DNA of 64,000 nt from Paenibacillus_E qinlingensis_A (GTDB taxonomy: Bacteria; Bacillota; Bacilli; Paenibacillales; NBRC-103111): positions 1 through 64,000 of the forward strand of contig NZ_JAVDSB010000002.1 of assembly GCF_031455095.1 (NCBI RefSeq), in the 5' to 3' direction. The position numbers and the translations under genes are program-made. Every line of letters starts with the position of its first letter. Within the stretch, counting starts at the first letter, position 1. The notes under the pieces were generated by a model. That model was not told the DNA's origin. It saw only the letters and a list, made by a program, of their open reading frames with translations, and did no database searches. Shown here one piece after another: positions 34,683-43,905 of the stretch.

Positions 34683-36122
34683 TTATTTATTGTATTTGGC
34701 TATCGTGTCATTAAACTTCTTGGAGATCGTATCTATCGTTTGCTTCGGCGTTGACATTCCGATGAACAGCTTTTGAATCTCAGGGAACATCGCAGCTCTC
34801 ATCTCAGGATAGCCTTTAATTCCCCAACCTGGGTCAATAACCGGCCATTCTTTCGTTTTCGTAGCTAACTTAGCTAGGAATTGAAGCTCTGGGTCACTTT
34901 CGGTCCAAGCAGGCGCTTTCCCAAGCGGATTGAATGATTTCATAGCAGTTTGGAAAATCGTATTATCTCTCATCGTCCAGTAAAGGAATTTCTTCGCCCA
35001 TTCTTCTTTCACAGCATCCGAGTTCTTGAACACAACACCAAAGCCAATTTCAGACTTTAATGCCGCTTGACCAGGCGTTGTTGAAGGGAAGTTGACGTAC
35101 ATATACTCATGAGGTCCACTTACACTTCCATCCTTCAAGCCGTTCTTGATAATATCGGAGTGAGCTGCTGACGCAACGACCATCCCGTTCTTCCGCTGCT
35201 TCCAGTAATCGAGCGCGTTCGTGGATGTCAATGTTTCAGGATGCGGCGTGACAAGCCCTTCATCGACGAGTGATTTGAAGAAGGTTAAAGCCTTTTCCGA
35301 TTCAGGGCTGTCACCTGCTGTATATTTCGTGTAATCAGCATTGAACAACTTCGCTCCGTATCCGGAAATGATATTGTTATAGATTTGATCCCCTTGTTCA
35401 TTCAATGCGAATAGCGTTAGTCCATAAACGCCTTTTTCTTTATTAGCTACAGCCTTCAAAGCGGCTTTGAACTGATCCGGCGTCCATGTCCGGAATTCAT
35501 CCTGAGGAAGCAATTTCTCGGCTCCCGCTTCTTTCCATAAGGATTTATCAAGTATTAATCCGAGTTGGGTCGAATAATACGGCATCGTTACGACATTGCC
35601 GCCGACCGAAACCATTTTCATCATATCCGCACTCTTCTTCACTTGGGCCAAATCTTGGGCAGGGATAATATCCTCAAGCGAAGCCAATGCGCCCATTTGT
35701 CCATACGCTAATGTACGCCCTGGATAATCCAGAAATACGTTTGGAGCCGACTTGGAGGCGATGGCTGTTGTGACTTTCTCATTAATCCCATCAAAGGGAA
35801 TAAGCTCTATGTTGACTTTGACATTCGGATGGAGCTTCGTCCATTCCGGCAGCAAATCTTCTTTAAACCAGTCGCCAGCTTTTTGACCTGGCTTATACGT
35901 GCCGTTCGGCGCTGCCCATACTGTCAACTCGATCTTAGGATCCTCTTTCGGCGCTTGCGTGGCTGCCGCTGTCGGACTGGTGCTGCCCGCAGGTGCTGTG
36001 CTAGGCGTCGGCTTACTAGCCCCCTCATCTGTGCTGCACCCTACTGTTGTCGCCATCAAGAGTGATACACTCGTTGCTACAAAAAGTGATTTGAATGAAC
36101 GTTTTTTCATGATAGAAATCAT
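34683..36122 (-). CDS. ABC sugar-binding lipoprotein (CUT1)
   Basis: A 479-residue binding protein from the start at 36122 (GAGG 9 bases upstream); the longer frame lacks a site and would displace the signal peptide. The lipobox is TVGC with Cys29, followed by a Pro/Thr/Ala-rich linker to about residue 60 and a family 1 solute-binding fold (NVFLDYPGRTLAYGQ, GYGAKLFNADYTKY). Downstream lie the two CUT1 permeases and the oxidoreductases. A cre-like site about 73-87 bases upstream suggests CcpA control. The ligand is unknown. Confidence 0.88.
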   Translation of the reverse strand: MISIMKKRSFKSLFVATSVSLLMATTVGCSTDEGASKPTPSTAPAGSTSPTAAATQAPKEDPKIELTVWAAPNGTYKPGQKAGDWFKEDLLPEWTKLHPNVKVNIELIPFDGINEKVTTAIASKSAPNVFLDYPGRTLAYGQMGALASLEDIIPAQDLAQVKKSADMMKMVSVGGNVVTMPYYSTQLGLILDKSLWKEAGAEKLLPQDEFRTWTPDQFKAALKAVANKEKGVYGLTLFALNEQGDQIYNNIISGYGAKLFNADYTKYTAGDSPESEKALTFFKSLVDEGLVTPHPETLTSTNALDYWKQRKNGMVVASAAHSDIIKNGLKDGSVSGPHEYMYVNFPSTTPGQAALKSEIGFGVVFKNSDAVKEEWAKKFLYWTMRDNTIFQTAMKSFNPLGKAPAWTESDPELQFLAKLATKTKEWPVIDPGWGIKGYPEMRAAMFPEIQKLFIGMSTPKQTIDTISKKFNDTIAKYNK

Positions 36123-36194
36123 GCTCGTCTTCCTCCCTTTTCCAAATAAATATGAATTGGATATGCAAAGTCTCTTCGTCTTGTCAGACATTTC

Positions 36195-36209
36195 CGAAAA
36201 CGTTTACAT
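36195..36209 (-). promoter_or_regulatory. cre-like (CcpA) site upstream of the CUT1 operon
   Basis: ATGTAAACGTTTTCG matches 14 of 15 positions of the cre consensus WTGNAANCGNWNNCW. It lies in the intergenic region before the binding-protein gene, so catabolite repression of the operon is plausible. Confidence 0.6.
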
Positions 36210-36296
36210 GGTGAAGGTTCTATGCTCTTGATGGAGTAGGGTAGGTAACATCATGTGCGTGGATTGGAAGATCGTAAGAAGGGGGAGGCCTAGCCG

Positions 36297-37142
36297 TTAC
36301 TCAGGCAGGGGAAACATCTCTCTTATACTCATTGTTGAGTAACTGAGGTGCCTCATCAGTAGATCACTTTCTTGCGCAGCTGCTGTCAGCGGCAGATGTT
36401 CATGGGTTTCGTTATAGACTCTGAAAAAGCCTTCGGCAAAATTAACACCAGCCGCTCGGCCATACTCGCCGTTATAGGATTCAAGCAGCTTACGAGCGAA
36501 TAAGCCGCTGTAGCCTTGGCTTTTGAATTCGTCCATCGCCTTGATCTTTTCACCTACAACTGAACTAATGTCAATAAACACATCATTACGAATGCCGTAC
36601 AGACTTAATCCATCAATCGGACTTACCGGAAGGGAGGTTAAAAAGATTTGTTTGACTTGATACTCAGGCTGACCATCAAGATTTTTCAAATAAAGGGATA
36701 CCTTGCTGAGGCCAGCGAAGGCCATTTGTGTTGCGATGGTATGGGGATTGTGAAAGGCGGTGTTCATGGGGTAATCACAGATGACGATGTCAGGCCGCTC
36801 CTTCGAGACCTCTTCTGCAATTCGATTCACGATTTCTTCATTGACCGTTGAATAGTTGTCGTCGTAATCGAGCATGATCAGCTTGGAAATACCGATTGTC
36901 TGAGCTGCACGTTCCAATTCGCGTTTTTTATTCAACGCAATTTCTTCCAAGCCCGCCTGCAGGAGACTCGCATCGGGGTTTTCTTTGCGCCACTCCTCTG
37001 CATACTTGTTCGGATGAAGTCGTCCGCCGTGTGTCAAAATGAGCGCGACAACGTCATCCCCTCGTTTGGCATGAAGCGCGAGCGTCCCGCCGCAATTCGT
37101 AATCGTATCCGCGGGATGCGCGTAAATCGTCATAACTTTCAT
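36297..37142 (-). CDS. PIG-L/LmbE-like deacetylase family protein with altered AHPDD motif
   Basis: A 281-residue member of the zinc-dependent N-acetylglucosaminyl deacetylase (LmbE/PIG-L) fold. The signature is IYAHPADTITNCGGTLALHA at residues 6-25, where the usual AHPDD reads AHPAD: His9 and Asp12 (metal ligands) remain but the residue normally acting as general base is Ala11. The third ligand region reads FHNPHTIA. The change may define a subfamily with another base or another reaction. It is the first gene after the AraC/YesS regulator and is separated from the CUT1 transporter operon by a region with its own cre-like site. Confidence 0.8.
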   Translation of the reverse strand: MKVMTIYAHPADTITNCGGTLALHAKRGDDVVALILTHGGRLHPNKYAEEWRKENPDASLLQAGLEEIALNKKRELERAAQTIGISKLIMLDYDDNYSTVNEEIVNRIAEEVSKERPDIVICDYPMNTAFHNPHTIATQMAFAGLSKVSLYLKNLDGQPEYQVKQIFLTSLPVSPIDGLSLYGIRNDVFIDISSVVGEKIKAMDEFKSQGYSGLFARKLLESYNGEYGRAAGVNFAEGFFRVYNETHEHLPLTAAAQESDLLMRHLSYSTMSIREMFPLPE

Positions 37143-37308
37143 AGAACCCTCCTCGTTATCTCCGATTAATTGCGTAACCTACTTACAAGTTAGCATCTGC
37201 TCCTCGTACTTGCGTAGGTGAAATTAATTAGATACCCGTGGATTTCGTTAGTCCTACAAGCAAATATAAAGAAATTGACCTATTTCTGATAATAACAAAG
37301 CTTCCTGA

Positions 37309-39552
37309 TCAACTAATTTGCCCTAGAAGCTGCTTCCGAAATTGCGAAGGAGACAGCCCTGTATTCTCTTTGAACCAAATGCTAAAGTAATGCGGGTTGG
37401 TGAAGCCGATCTGCAGTGCCACATCTTTGATTTTATTGGCAGGATCCTCCAACAGCCGTTTGGCATGTTCCATTCGCACTTGGCCCACATAGTCAGTAAA
37501 CCCAACGCCGACTTCCTTCTTAAATAATTGGCTGAAATAGTTCGCATTCAGTCCAACTTGCTCCACAACGGAATCGATACCAAGCCCAATATCGCTGTAT
37601 TGCTCGTTAATAATCTGCAAGGATTTGAGAATATTCCGGCTATGCTTTTTCTCTTTCTGTTCATTCACACCTAAATGTTCCCTCAGACGTGTAATGAATT
37701 GTCTGCCGTTCTTCTCAAGCGGTTGTGATAATAACTTCTCTTGCACATCACCGAACCAATTTTTGTCCATGACCGTGGATTGACCCGACTTGATGAGCAG
37801 CTTATACAAGTGATTATACAGTGCTGCCATAAAGGCATATAGGACATGCGGAACGAGATGACTGGCCCTCGCGTAAACGATGAGTTCTTCCATCACAGCC
37901 GCACAATTGTCTATATCTCGTTCGTCCATATAATAGAGGAGCTTATTTTCAAAAGCTTCCGGATATTGTGACTTCCAAGAATCCCCGACAAAATAGGTAT
38001 TCGTTTGGTCATCCATCTGCTCTCCGACGAGGTAATTGAGAAGTGCTTTTGCTTCTTCGAACGAGGTCTTAATCAGGTTAAAATGCTCGTAATGATTGCC
38101 AACAAACGCATAAATTTGTAGTTCCTGACGCTCTTTTAGTTCACTGATTAACGCATGGATGTTCGGCAATGCCTCATCATTCTCACCGTTAAATATCAGG
38201 CAATACTGTTCATTTGATAAATAAATACTAATCATCTCATGCCCCTCTTCGAATTCGTGCATAATCGATTCCAGCTGATCTAATTCTTCTTTCTCATAAC
38301 TACTGTGCAAATGAAGCAATACTACCCGAAATGATGCCGCATCGAGCTGGAAGTTCAGCCGTTCCGTGAAAAAGCTAGCCTCTGTTTCGGTCATTCTACC
38401 TTCCAAAAGAGAGCGAACCAGCTTCTCCCTCATGAGCGGTTCACCTTCACGTACCTTATCGATCATATGATTGAAAGCCCGGCCAAGATCTCCAAGCTCA
38501 TCTTTAAACAACGGCTGAAATTTCATATTCAGATTGCCATGCTCCACATTTCGGAGCATACGAATCATTTTACGGAGTGGCATAGAAATCGTTTTGGAAA
38601 TATACACGGAGACTACGACCATCAGGATGAGGGATACGCCAAGAAAGGCTACCCATAAATTGTTGATATGTTTAAGATCCTTCAGCAGCAAGCTCTGAGG
38701 AATCGTATGTACGAATGTCCATTGGGTCAAAGGGTGCTTCGAATAAGCGACGACATAATCGTCGGATTCATTCGTATAATGACCTTTCATCCCAGTTAAT
38801 TGATCAGTATGAATAGGAGGAATACTTTCGCCGCTCCCCGCTGAGAAGATATAGCCGTTCGAATCAACGATGCTGTTCGTCCCTTCGTCCAGATTCGATG
38901 AAGCTAAGTAGTTGTTAAGGATCGTAGGGGAAATGGAAATGATGAGATATCCGAGGACTTGCAAATTATTTTTATCATAAATCGTCTTGAACATCACAAT
39001 GGATGTTTGCTTATCACGCCACTTGATGAAGGACCATAAGGAATTGCTGCTTTTGTTGTTTGCCATTTTGTCATACCAGCCCTGGCTAGTAAATTCATCA
39101 CTGACCAAATAGCTGGGCGTGAAATTCATGCCAACTCCGCTGTCGTACACATTTTGAAATTTATCAACCAAATAAATGGCTTCAATGCCAATAAATCGAG
39201 CTGATAATTGCCTTAATTGATCATAGATGTAGTTGTAAGAAAGAATACGTTCCATACCATTCAAACTTGCGGCGTTCGCACTTAAAGGTTCTTGCACATT
39301 CTCATTGTAGACAAGCAATTGAGATGATTTCTCAATACTTTGGAAATAGCTGTCCATACTGCCTGTGAAATACTCAATCTTTTGCAGCATGGCATTGCCT
39401 TCTTGATCGGTCATCATTCGCTTGATATAGGTCGACGACAATAAGGCAAAGATCACGAGTGCTAGAAGTGTGACAAGCGAGAACGATAACCATAGCTTCT
39501 TCACCAATTTTAAATCGTGAAAAATTCTGAAACCATTCGAAAACATTCTCAT
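37309..39552 (-). CDS. Membrane-bound AraC-type regulator with sensor and HAMP domains (YesS type)
   Basis: A 747-residue one-component membrane regulator. A first span (about 18-42) and a second (about 295-320) enclose an extracellular Cache-like sensor domain; a HAMP linker (SMPLRKMIRMLRNVEHGNL) follows, then a middle region and a C-terminal AraC DNA-binding domain (IDSVVEQVGLNANYFSQLFK and IKDVALQIGFTNPHYFSIWFK). Such proteins sense an extracellular sugar and bind DNA directly without a kinase. It lies upstream of the deacetylase and CUT1 transporter genes on the same strand and is the likely regulator of both. Confidence 0.88.
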   Translation of the reverse strand: MRMFSNGFRIFHDLKLVKKLWLSFSLVTLLALVIFALLSSTYIKRMMTDQEGNAMLQKIEYFTGSMDSYFQSIEKSSQLLVYNENVQEPLSANAASLNGMERILSYNYIYDQLRQLSARFIGIEAIYLVDKFQNVYDSGVGMNFTPSYLVSDEFTSQGWYDKMANNKSSNSLWSFIKWRDKQTSIVMFKTIYDKNNLQVLGYLIISISPTILNNYLASSNLDEGTNSIVDSNGYIFSAGSGESIPPIHTDQLTGMKGHYTNESDDYVVAYSKHPLTQWTFVHTIPQSLLLKDLKHINNLWVAFLGVSLILMVVVSVYISKTISMPLRKMIRMLRNVEHGNLNMKFQPLFKDELGDLGRAFNHMIDKVREGEPLMREKLVRSLLEGRMTETEASFFTERLNFQLDAASFRVVLLHLHSSYEKEELDQLESIMHEFEEGHEMISIYLSNEQYCLIFNGENDEALPNIHALISELKERQELQIYAFVGNHYEHFNLIKTSFEEAKALLNYLVGEQMDDQTNTYFVGDSWKSQYPEAFENKLLYYMDERDIDNCAAVMEELIVYARASHLVPHVLYAFMAALYNHLYKLLIKSGQSTVMDKNWFGDVQEKLLSQPLEKNGRQFITRLREHLGVNEQKEKKHSRNILKSLQIINEQYSDIGLGIDSVVEQVGLNANYFSQLFKKEVGVGFTDYVGQVRMEHAKRLLEDPANKIKDVALQIGFTNPHYFSIWFKENTGLSPSQFRKQLLGQIS

Positions 39553-39584
39553 ACTCTTTCACCACCCCTATTTTTCTATTGTTG

Positions 39585-39616
39585 AAAAAGAAAACGGCAT
39601 CACTCGCTGATGCCGC
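39585..39616 (-). terminator. Terminator of the eleven-gene catabolic operon
   Basis: CGGCATCA and TGATGCCG form an 8-bp stem with a 5-nt loop, followed on the minus strand by TTTTCTTTTT. It lies just after the last SDR gene. Confidence 0.88.
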
Positions 39617-39623
39617 TTCCCCC

Positions 39624-40415
39624 TTACTTGGCTGTATAGCCGCCATCCACAGGCAGGTTCGTGCCCGTTACATATTGCGAGGCATCCGATGCGAGAAATA
39701 CGACAGGCCCCCAAATATCATCCGCTTTGGCCATGCGGCCTAACATCGTTCTGTCATTATAACGTTGAATAAACTCGGGGAGATTCTTCTCCGTCTGAAA
39801 ACCGCCTGGTGAGATGCAGTTGCACCGAACCTGACTTGCACCATAATAACTGGCGATAAATCGGGTAAAGTTGATCATGCCGCCCTTATGGAAGAAATAG
39901 TCGGGGATCAGACCATTTAACGGCAACCCCTCATACAGCGTAGGATCGGGTCCGACCATGCCTTGAATCGAACCGATGTTAATGATCGAGCCGCCGCTCC
40001 CTTTCTCGGCCATCCAATCGCCAATTACCCGCGTTAACTCAAACAATCCTGTTGCGTTAACCGCCATGCTGCGCGCGAAGGTTTCCAACGAATCGTTATA
40101 ATGAGACATCGTACGGGCGACAGCATTGTTGATGAGGACATCACATTTGCCTTCCCGCGCTTCTAATTTCTTTCGAATCGAAGAGATCGATCCGAGATCT
40201 TCTTGATCGAAAGGAATGGCGTTCACCTTAATTCCGTCTCTTCTAAAATTCTCTTCAATCTCCTCTAAACGAGCTTCATCGCGAGATGTCACGTATACGC
40301 TGCCTCCTGCTTGCGCGCAGGCTCTTGCGATTTGTGACCCATAAAGGCCCGCGCCTCCGGTAATGAGCACCGTCTTGTCAGCAAGTGAGAAGCTATTCAT
40401 TACATTCGTACTCAC
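39624..40415 (-). CDS. Short-chain dehydrogenase/reductase (SDR), last gene of the operon
   Basis: A 263-residue classical SDR with nucleotide motif TGGAGLYGSQIA, NNAVARTM (NNAG variant), Ser in NIGSIQG, and a catalytic YxxxK seen as YFFHK. It begins with GTG at 40415, eight bases after AGGAGG. It is paralogous to the SDR directly upstream (both have PDP in G(M/V)V(G/S)PDP and TMLGR near the C-terminus) with an insert before the catalytic Tyr. It probably oxidises or epimerises a hydroxyl of the operon's substrate in two steps with its paralogue. Confidence 0.87.
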   Translation of the reverse strand: MSTNVMNSFSLADKTVLITGGAGLYGSQIARACAQAGGSVYVTSRDEARLEEIEENFRRDGIKVNAIPFDQEDLGSISSIRKKLEAREGKCDVLINNAVARTMSHYNDSLETFARSMAVNATGLFELTRVIGDWMAEKGSGGSIINIGSIQGMVGPDPTLYEGLPLNGLIPDYFFHKGGMINFTRFIASYYGASQVRCNCISPGGFQTEKNLPEFIQRYNDRTMLGRMAKADDIWGPVVFLASDASQYVTGTNLPVDGGYTAK

Positions 40416-40452
40416 ATCGATTTCCTCCTATCGAATGACACAACCTCCCGCG

Positions 40453-41244
40453 TTACCAAGCGGTCCATCCACCGTCCACCATGAGATTCGATCCGGTCAT
40501 ATAACTGGAGGCATCGGATGCCAGCATAATGATCGCGCCTACCATTTCCTCGGGTTTGCCTACTCGGCCGAGCATGGTTTTGGCTTGCAGCTGCTGTAGG
40601 AAAGCTTCGTTTTGAGCGATTGCCGCATTGGGAAAAGGTCCTGGCGACACGCTGTTGCAACGAATCCCATACTTGGCCAAGTGTGCCGCACAGTATCGGG
40701 TCAGTTGAACAACGCCGGCCTTCCCAACACCATAATTCGGCGGATTGTTGGCACCACTATCCCCATAGATCGAAGGATCAGGCGAGACGACTCCGTACAT
40801 CGAAGCGAAGTTAACGATGGACCCGCCTCCGCTCTCTCTCAGATAGGGGATGGCTTCTCGAATGCAACGGAACGTCGTACCGAGAGCTCCATCTACGCCT
40901 TTATCCCATACTTCATCTGTCATAAATTCAAGCTCAGCCTCTTGGCCATAGCCAGCACCATAGGTGGCACAGTTAACAACAACGTTCAATCGACCGCTGG
41001 CTGTGTGATGTGACGCAAACATGTCTTGAATCGATGTTGTTTGGGAGACATCGCAGACCACCTGCCGTAATCGCCCCTCCTCCAGGGCAGATGCCAAGTT
41101 CGGGTTTGTTCGGAAGGCTAGGTCTGCTACCGTCACATCAGCGCCGAATGCCAGTAATGCTTCCGTAATCGCGGTTCCAAGATACCCTGAACCCCCTGTT
41201 AGAATGACACTTTTATCCTGTAATGAGAAAAGCTCCGTATACAT
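40453..41244 (-). CDS. Short-chain dehydrogenase/reductase (SDR)
   Basis: A 263-residue SDR: TGGSGYLGTAI, Ser in NFASMYG, YGVGK catalytic pair and C-terminal VDGGWTAW. AGGGAGG precedes the ATG. Here the usual NNAG reads NCATYG, a small deviation. It is spaced 14 bases after the aldolase gene and 38 before its paralogue. Confidence 0.87.
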   Translation of the reverse strand: MYTELFSLQDKSVILTGGSGYLGTAITEALLAFGADVTVADLAFRTNPNLASALEEGRLRQVVCDVSQTTSIQDMFASHHTASGRLNVVVNCATYGAGYGQEAELEFMTDEVWDKGVDGALGTTFRCIREAIPYLRESGGGSIVNFASMYGVVSPDPSIYGDSGANNPPNYGVGKAGVVQLTRYCAAHLAKYGIRCNSVSPGPFPNAAIAQNEAFLQQLQAKTMLGRVGKPEEMVGAIIMLASDASSYMTGSNLMVDGGWTAW

Positions 41245-41257
41245 GTCGTGGCCTCCC

Positions 41258-42085
41258 TTAGCTTTTGGTTGAGCCGTAGACGGAATCCGTACCTGTTCCG
41301 GAGCTGCGGTTGATGCTGGATGCGATCCCGCTTAAATACTGACCAAAACCAACCACATCGGCCCCAACACTTACAAATTGATAGCCCATCGCTACTAAAT
41401 CATCCATATTACTCGGACTGCCAACCGTCCCTGCATATTTCCCATGCTTTCTTGCCAGTCTAGCCACCGATTGCCGTGTTTCAACGAGCAGCGGATGATC
41501 CCACTTGCCAGGAGCACCAATCCCTTGACTGAAATCTCCGGGACCGAAAAATATCATGTCCAGCCCAGGCAGTGCGATGATATCTTCCAGCTCATTAAGC
41601 GGCTCTGGATCTTCAATTTGCAGGACGTTGAATCGTTGATCATTCGCTTGCGATATATAGTCACCCAGCTCCAAATTGCAAAAAGCACCGTCCGAATTTC
41701 CACCATCAAGCGGTCGTCTGCCGATCGGGTAGAACTTGGTGTGATAAATGATTTGCTTAGCATCCGCTAAACTCATGACATGTGGAACCATGATCCCTGC
41801 CGCATCCATCTCTAACGGACGAATCAGTTCACTGTAGCTTCCTCTTGCTACACGGACAAGCACATCCACATCATAGGCTTTTGCTGCCCAAATCTGGCGT
41901 TCAATGACAGCCAAATCATTGGGGACATGCTCCATGTCCGTCCATAGGCAGTCTACGCCAGAAATTCTGGCGGCCATTTCTGTTATGCGTGGATCGGCGA
42001 GATTCAGCTTCAACGCGATTGCTGTTTCTCCTGCCCGCAGTTTACGTAAAACTCGACTTTGACGCATATGAAAGTTAGTAGCCAT
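41258..42085 (-). CDS. HpcH/HpaI family 2-oxo acid aldolase
   Basis: A 275-residue class II (metal-dependent) aldolase of the TIM-barrel HpcH/HpaI family, which splits 4-hydroxy-2-oxo acids to pyruvate and an aldehyde. Visible marks are the active-site His in WTDMEHVPND, Arg in VLVRVARGS, metal ligand Glu in LQIEDPEPL and Asp in FFGPGDFSQG. AAGGAGG precedes the start. In this operon it would be the carbon-carbon cleavage step after dehydrogenation or deamination. Confidence 0.88.
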   Translation of the reverse strand: MATNFHMRQSRVLRKLRAGETAIALKLNLADPRITEMAARISGVDCLWTDMEHVPNDLAVIERQIWAAKAYDVDVLVRVARGSYSELIRPLEMDAAGIMVPHVMSLADAKQIIYHTKFYPIGRRPLDGGNSDGAFCNLELGDYISQANDQRFNVLQIEDPEPLNELEDIIALPGLDMIFFGPGDFSQGIGAPGKWDHPLLVETRQSVARLARKHGKYAGTVGSPSNMDDLVAMGYQFVSVGADVVGFGQYLSGIASSINRSSGTGTDSVYGSTKS

Positions 42086-42134
42086 CCGTTTTCGTCCTCC
42101 TTAAGGTTATGTACGAAAAGCGTGCTTCACTACG

Positions 42135-43076
42135 TTAGTTCGCAGTGATTTCCTCTAGCCTTACAACTCTTCCACCTTCGTCTCGGCTGCGAATGCCGGC
42201 AATGATCATGCGCATTAATTCTTCCGTTTCACTGAACGGAAAGGGTCTTTCTCCTGTTTTCAAAAAGTGTATGAAAGCTTCAAGCTGTGATTTGAAGGAA
42301 TAAAACGTATCTTGAGCGGTAACCGTGACATTGGCTTGTGTCCCACATAGCTGTAGAATACCGTGCGAACCATACATGTCATCCATCGCAAGCACCATCA
42401 CATCGCCATGCAGGCGATGCTTGAAGTGAACGATGTTGCGATCTTGCGTTCCTACGTTTTGAGCGGAAATAAAACCGGGGCCTAGAATGGGGTAAATCGA
42501 CTCCAATGCATGGATACCGTAACGTTCCCAGCTTTTGCAAGTCGTGATGCTTGTGTAACGAAGTTCTCCTAAGGAGTGAATGGAAGTGCGATAAGGCATA
42601 TATTCTTTACAATAGCGCATGCAGCTAGATGACATAATCGGGGCACCATCGCGCACCCACCTTCGGAACTGCGCAAGATCGGACTCATTATCGACCAGAG
42701 GCTTATCGACAAATAGGGGGAGACCCGCCTCAACAAACGGCCGACAGCGTTCCACATGCTCATGGCCTTTATCCGTTGTAATCATGACGGCATCTACGTG
42801 TCCGATAACATCCTCTGGCCTGGATACGACATGTGGGATCAGCGAAGCCTTAGCCACATGTGCGGCATCTCGGGGATCATCCGTCCAAATATGGGTGACA
42901 GATGCTCCTTGTATTTGCAGCTTTTCTGCGGGCTCTTTAGCTAAATAATTCGGTATTGCGGGGTAAGGACACTCGGCCATCGTCTGCTTGTCATAGTTAT
43001 TGAACATGGCACTCCAGGAATATGGGTGCCCATTGCCTTCCACCATGCCTAGAACTGCTATTCGTAATGGTTGCAT
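42135..43076 (-). CDS. Gfo/Idh/MocA family oxidoreductase
   Basis: A 313-residue Rossmann-fold protein, more distant from classical members. The N-terminal IAVLGMVEGNGHPYSW lacks the usual GxGxxG, but VDAVMITTDKGHEHVERC and LPLFVDKPLVDNES carry the family's core and the conserved Lys. A short C-terminal domain ends in a typical helix ETEELMRMIIAGIRS. GAGGGGGAG precedes the start. A similar atypical Gfo protein is at 62066-62902. Redox role in the operon is inferred. Confidence 0.8.
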   Translation of the reverse strand: MQPLRIAVLGMVEGNGHPYSWSAMFNNYDKQTMAECPYPAIPNYLAKEPAEKLQIQGASVTHIWTDDPRDAAHVAKASLIPHVVSRPEDVIGHVDAVMITTDKGHEHVERCRPFVEAGLPLFVDKPLVDNESDLAQFRRWVRDGAPIMSSSCMRYCKEYMPYRTSIHSLGELRYTSITTCKSWERYGIHALESIYPILGPGFISAQNVGTQDRNIVHFKHRLHGDVMVLAMDDMYGSHGILQLCGTQANVTVTAQDTFYSFKSQLEAFIHFLKTGERPFPFSETEELMRMIIAGIRSRDEGGRVVRLEEITAN

Positions 43077-43095
43077 GAGGAACTCCCCCTCTCCA

Positions 43096-43884
43096 TTATG
43101 TAAACTGATAGCCTAGTTTCCGCGAGATCTGATTTGCAGCAAATTTAATACTTTCGGCCATATCGGGCAATAAATCAGGAGCAAACCGATGCATAGCCCC
43201 CGAAATGCTAACCGCACCCTCGATGTTCCCATACATGTTGAAGATCGGAGCAGCCACACAACGTGCACCCTCTACAATTTCTTGATCATCCATGGAAAAT
43301 CCTTGTTCGTGTACAACTTTTAATTGGGCAAAAAGTTGATCGACCGAAGTAATCGTATTTGGTGTGATAGCCGGCAAGCCGTGAAGTGTGATAAACGCTT
43401 TAACCTTATCCTCTGGTAGAAAAGCGGACATGGCTTTGCCCATAGCAGTCGCGTGAAAAGGTGCTTTGGATCCTACGGTATCCGTCATTCGCAGTGGCTG
43501 TGTACTCTCGATAATCTCTACATATAACACCTCACCTTCCAACATAACACCTAAGTTAATGGTGTCGCCATAGAGCTCAGAGAGCCTCTTCATCTCGTGC
43601 ATCGCCGCGGTTCTTAGCTTATTTCGCTCTAACAACCCGCGTGTCAGCATCAGCTGTTTGTAGCCTAAGCAGTATTTGCCATTGTCATCGTCTCTACTGA
43701 TGAATCCCCTATTTTCCAAGGTTAAAATGATTCGGTACGTCGACGATTTAGGCTGATCCAGCATCTCTGTTAGTTCCAAAAGATTCAGGGAATCGTGCTC
43801 CGCCAAAAGCTCCAGTAAATCCAATGCTTTATCGATGGCTTGTATGGTGTAACGCTCTTGTTTCTCTCCTACATCCTTGCTCAT
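43096..43884 (-). CDS. IclR family transcriptional regulator
   Basis: A 262-residue regulator: N-terminal winged helix (AIDKALDLLELLAEHDSLNLLELTEMLDQPKSSTYRIILTLENRGFI, residues about 17-60) and the IclR effector domain with GVMLEGEVLYVEII, FHATAMGKAMSAFL and GARCVAAPIFN. It is the only regulator in the eleven-gene operon and lies in its middle, so autoregulation through the palindrome at 50312-50329 is the simplest model. AAGGAG lies 13 bases upstream of the ATG, somewhat far. Confidence 0.9.
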   Translation of the reverse strand: MSKDVGEKQERYTIQAIDKALDLLELLAEHDSLNLLELTEMLDQPKSSTYRIILTLENRGFISRDDDNGKYCLGYKQLMLTRGLLERNKLRTAAMHEMKRLSELYGDTINLGVMLEGEVLYVEIIESTQPLRMTDTVGSKAPFHATAMGKAMSAFLPEDKVKAFITLHGLPAITPNTITSVDQLFAQLKVVHEQGFSMDDQEIVEGARCVAAPIFNMYGNIEGAVSISGAMHRFAPDLLPDMAESIKFAANQISRKLGYQFT

Positions 43885-43905
43885 TGTATAGTGAGTTCTC
43901 CTTTG

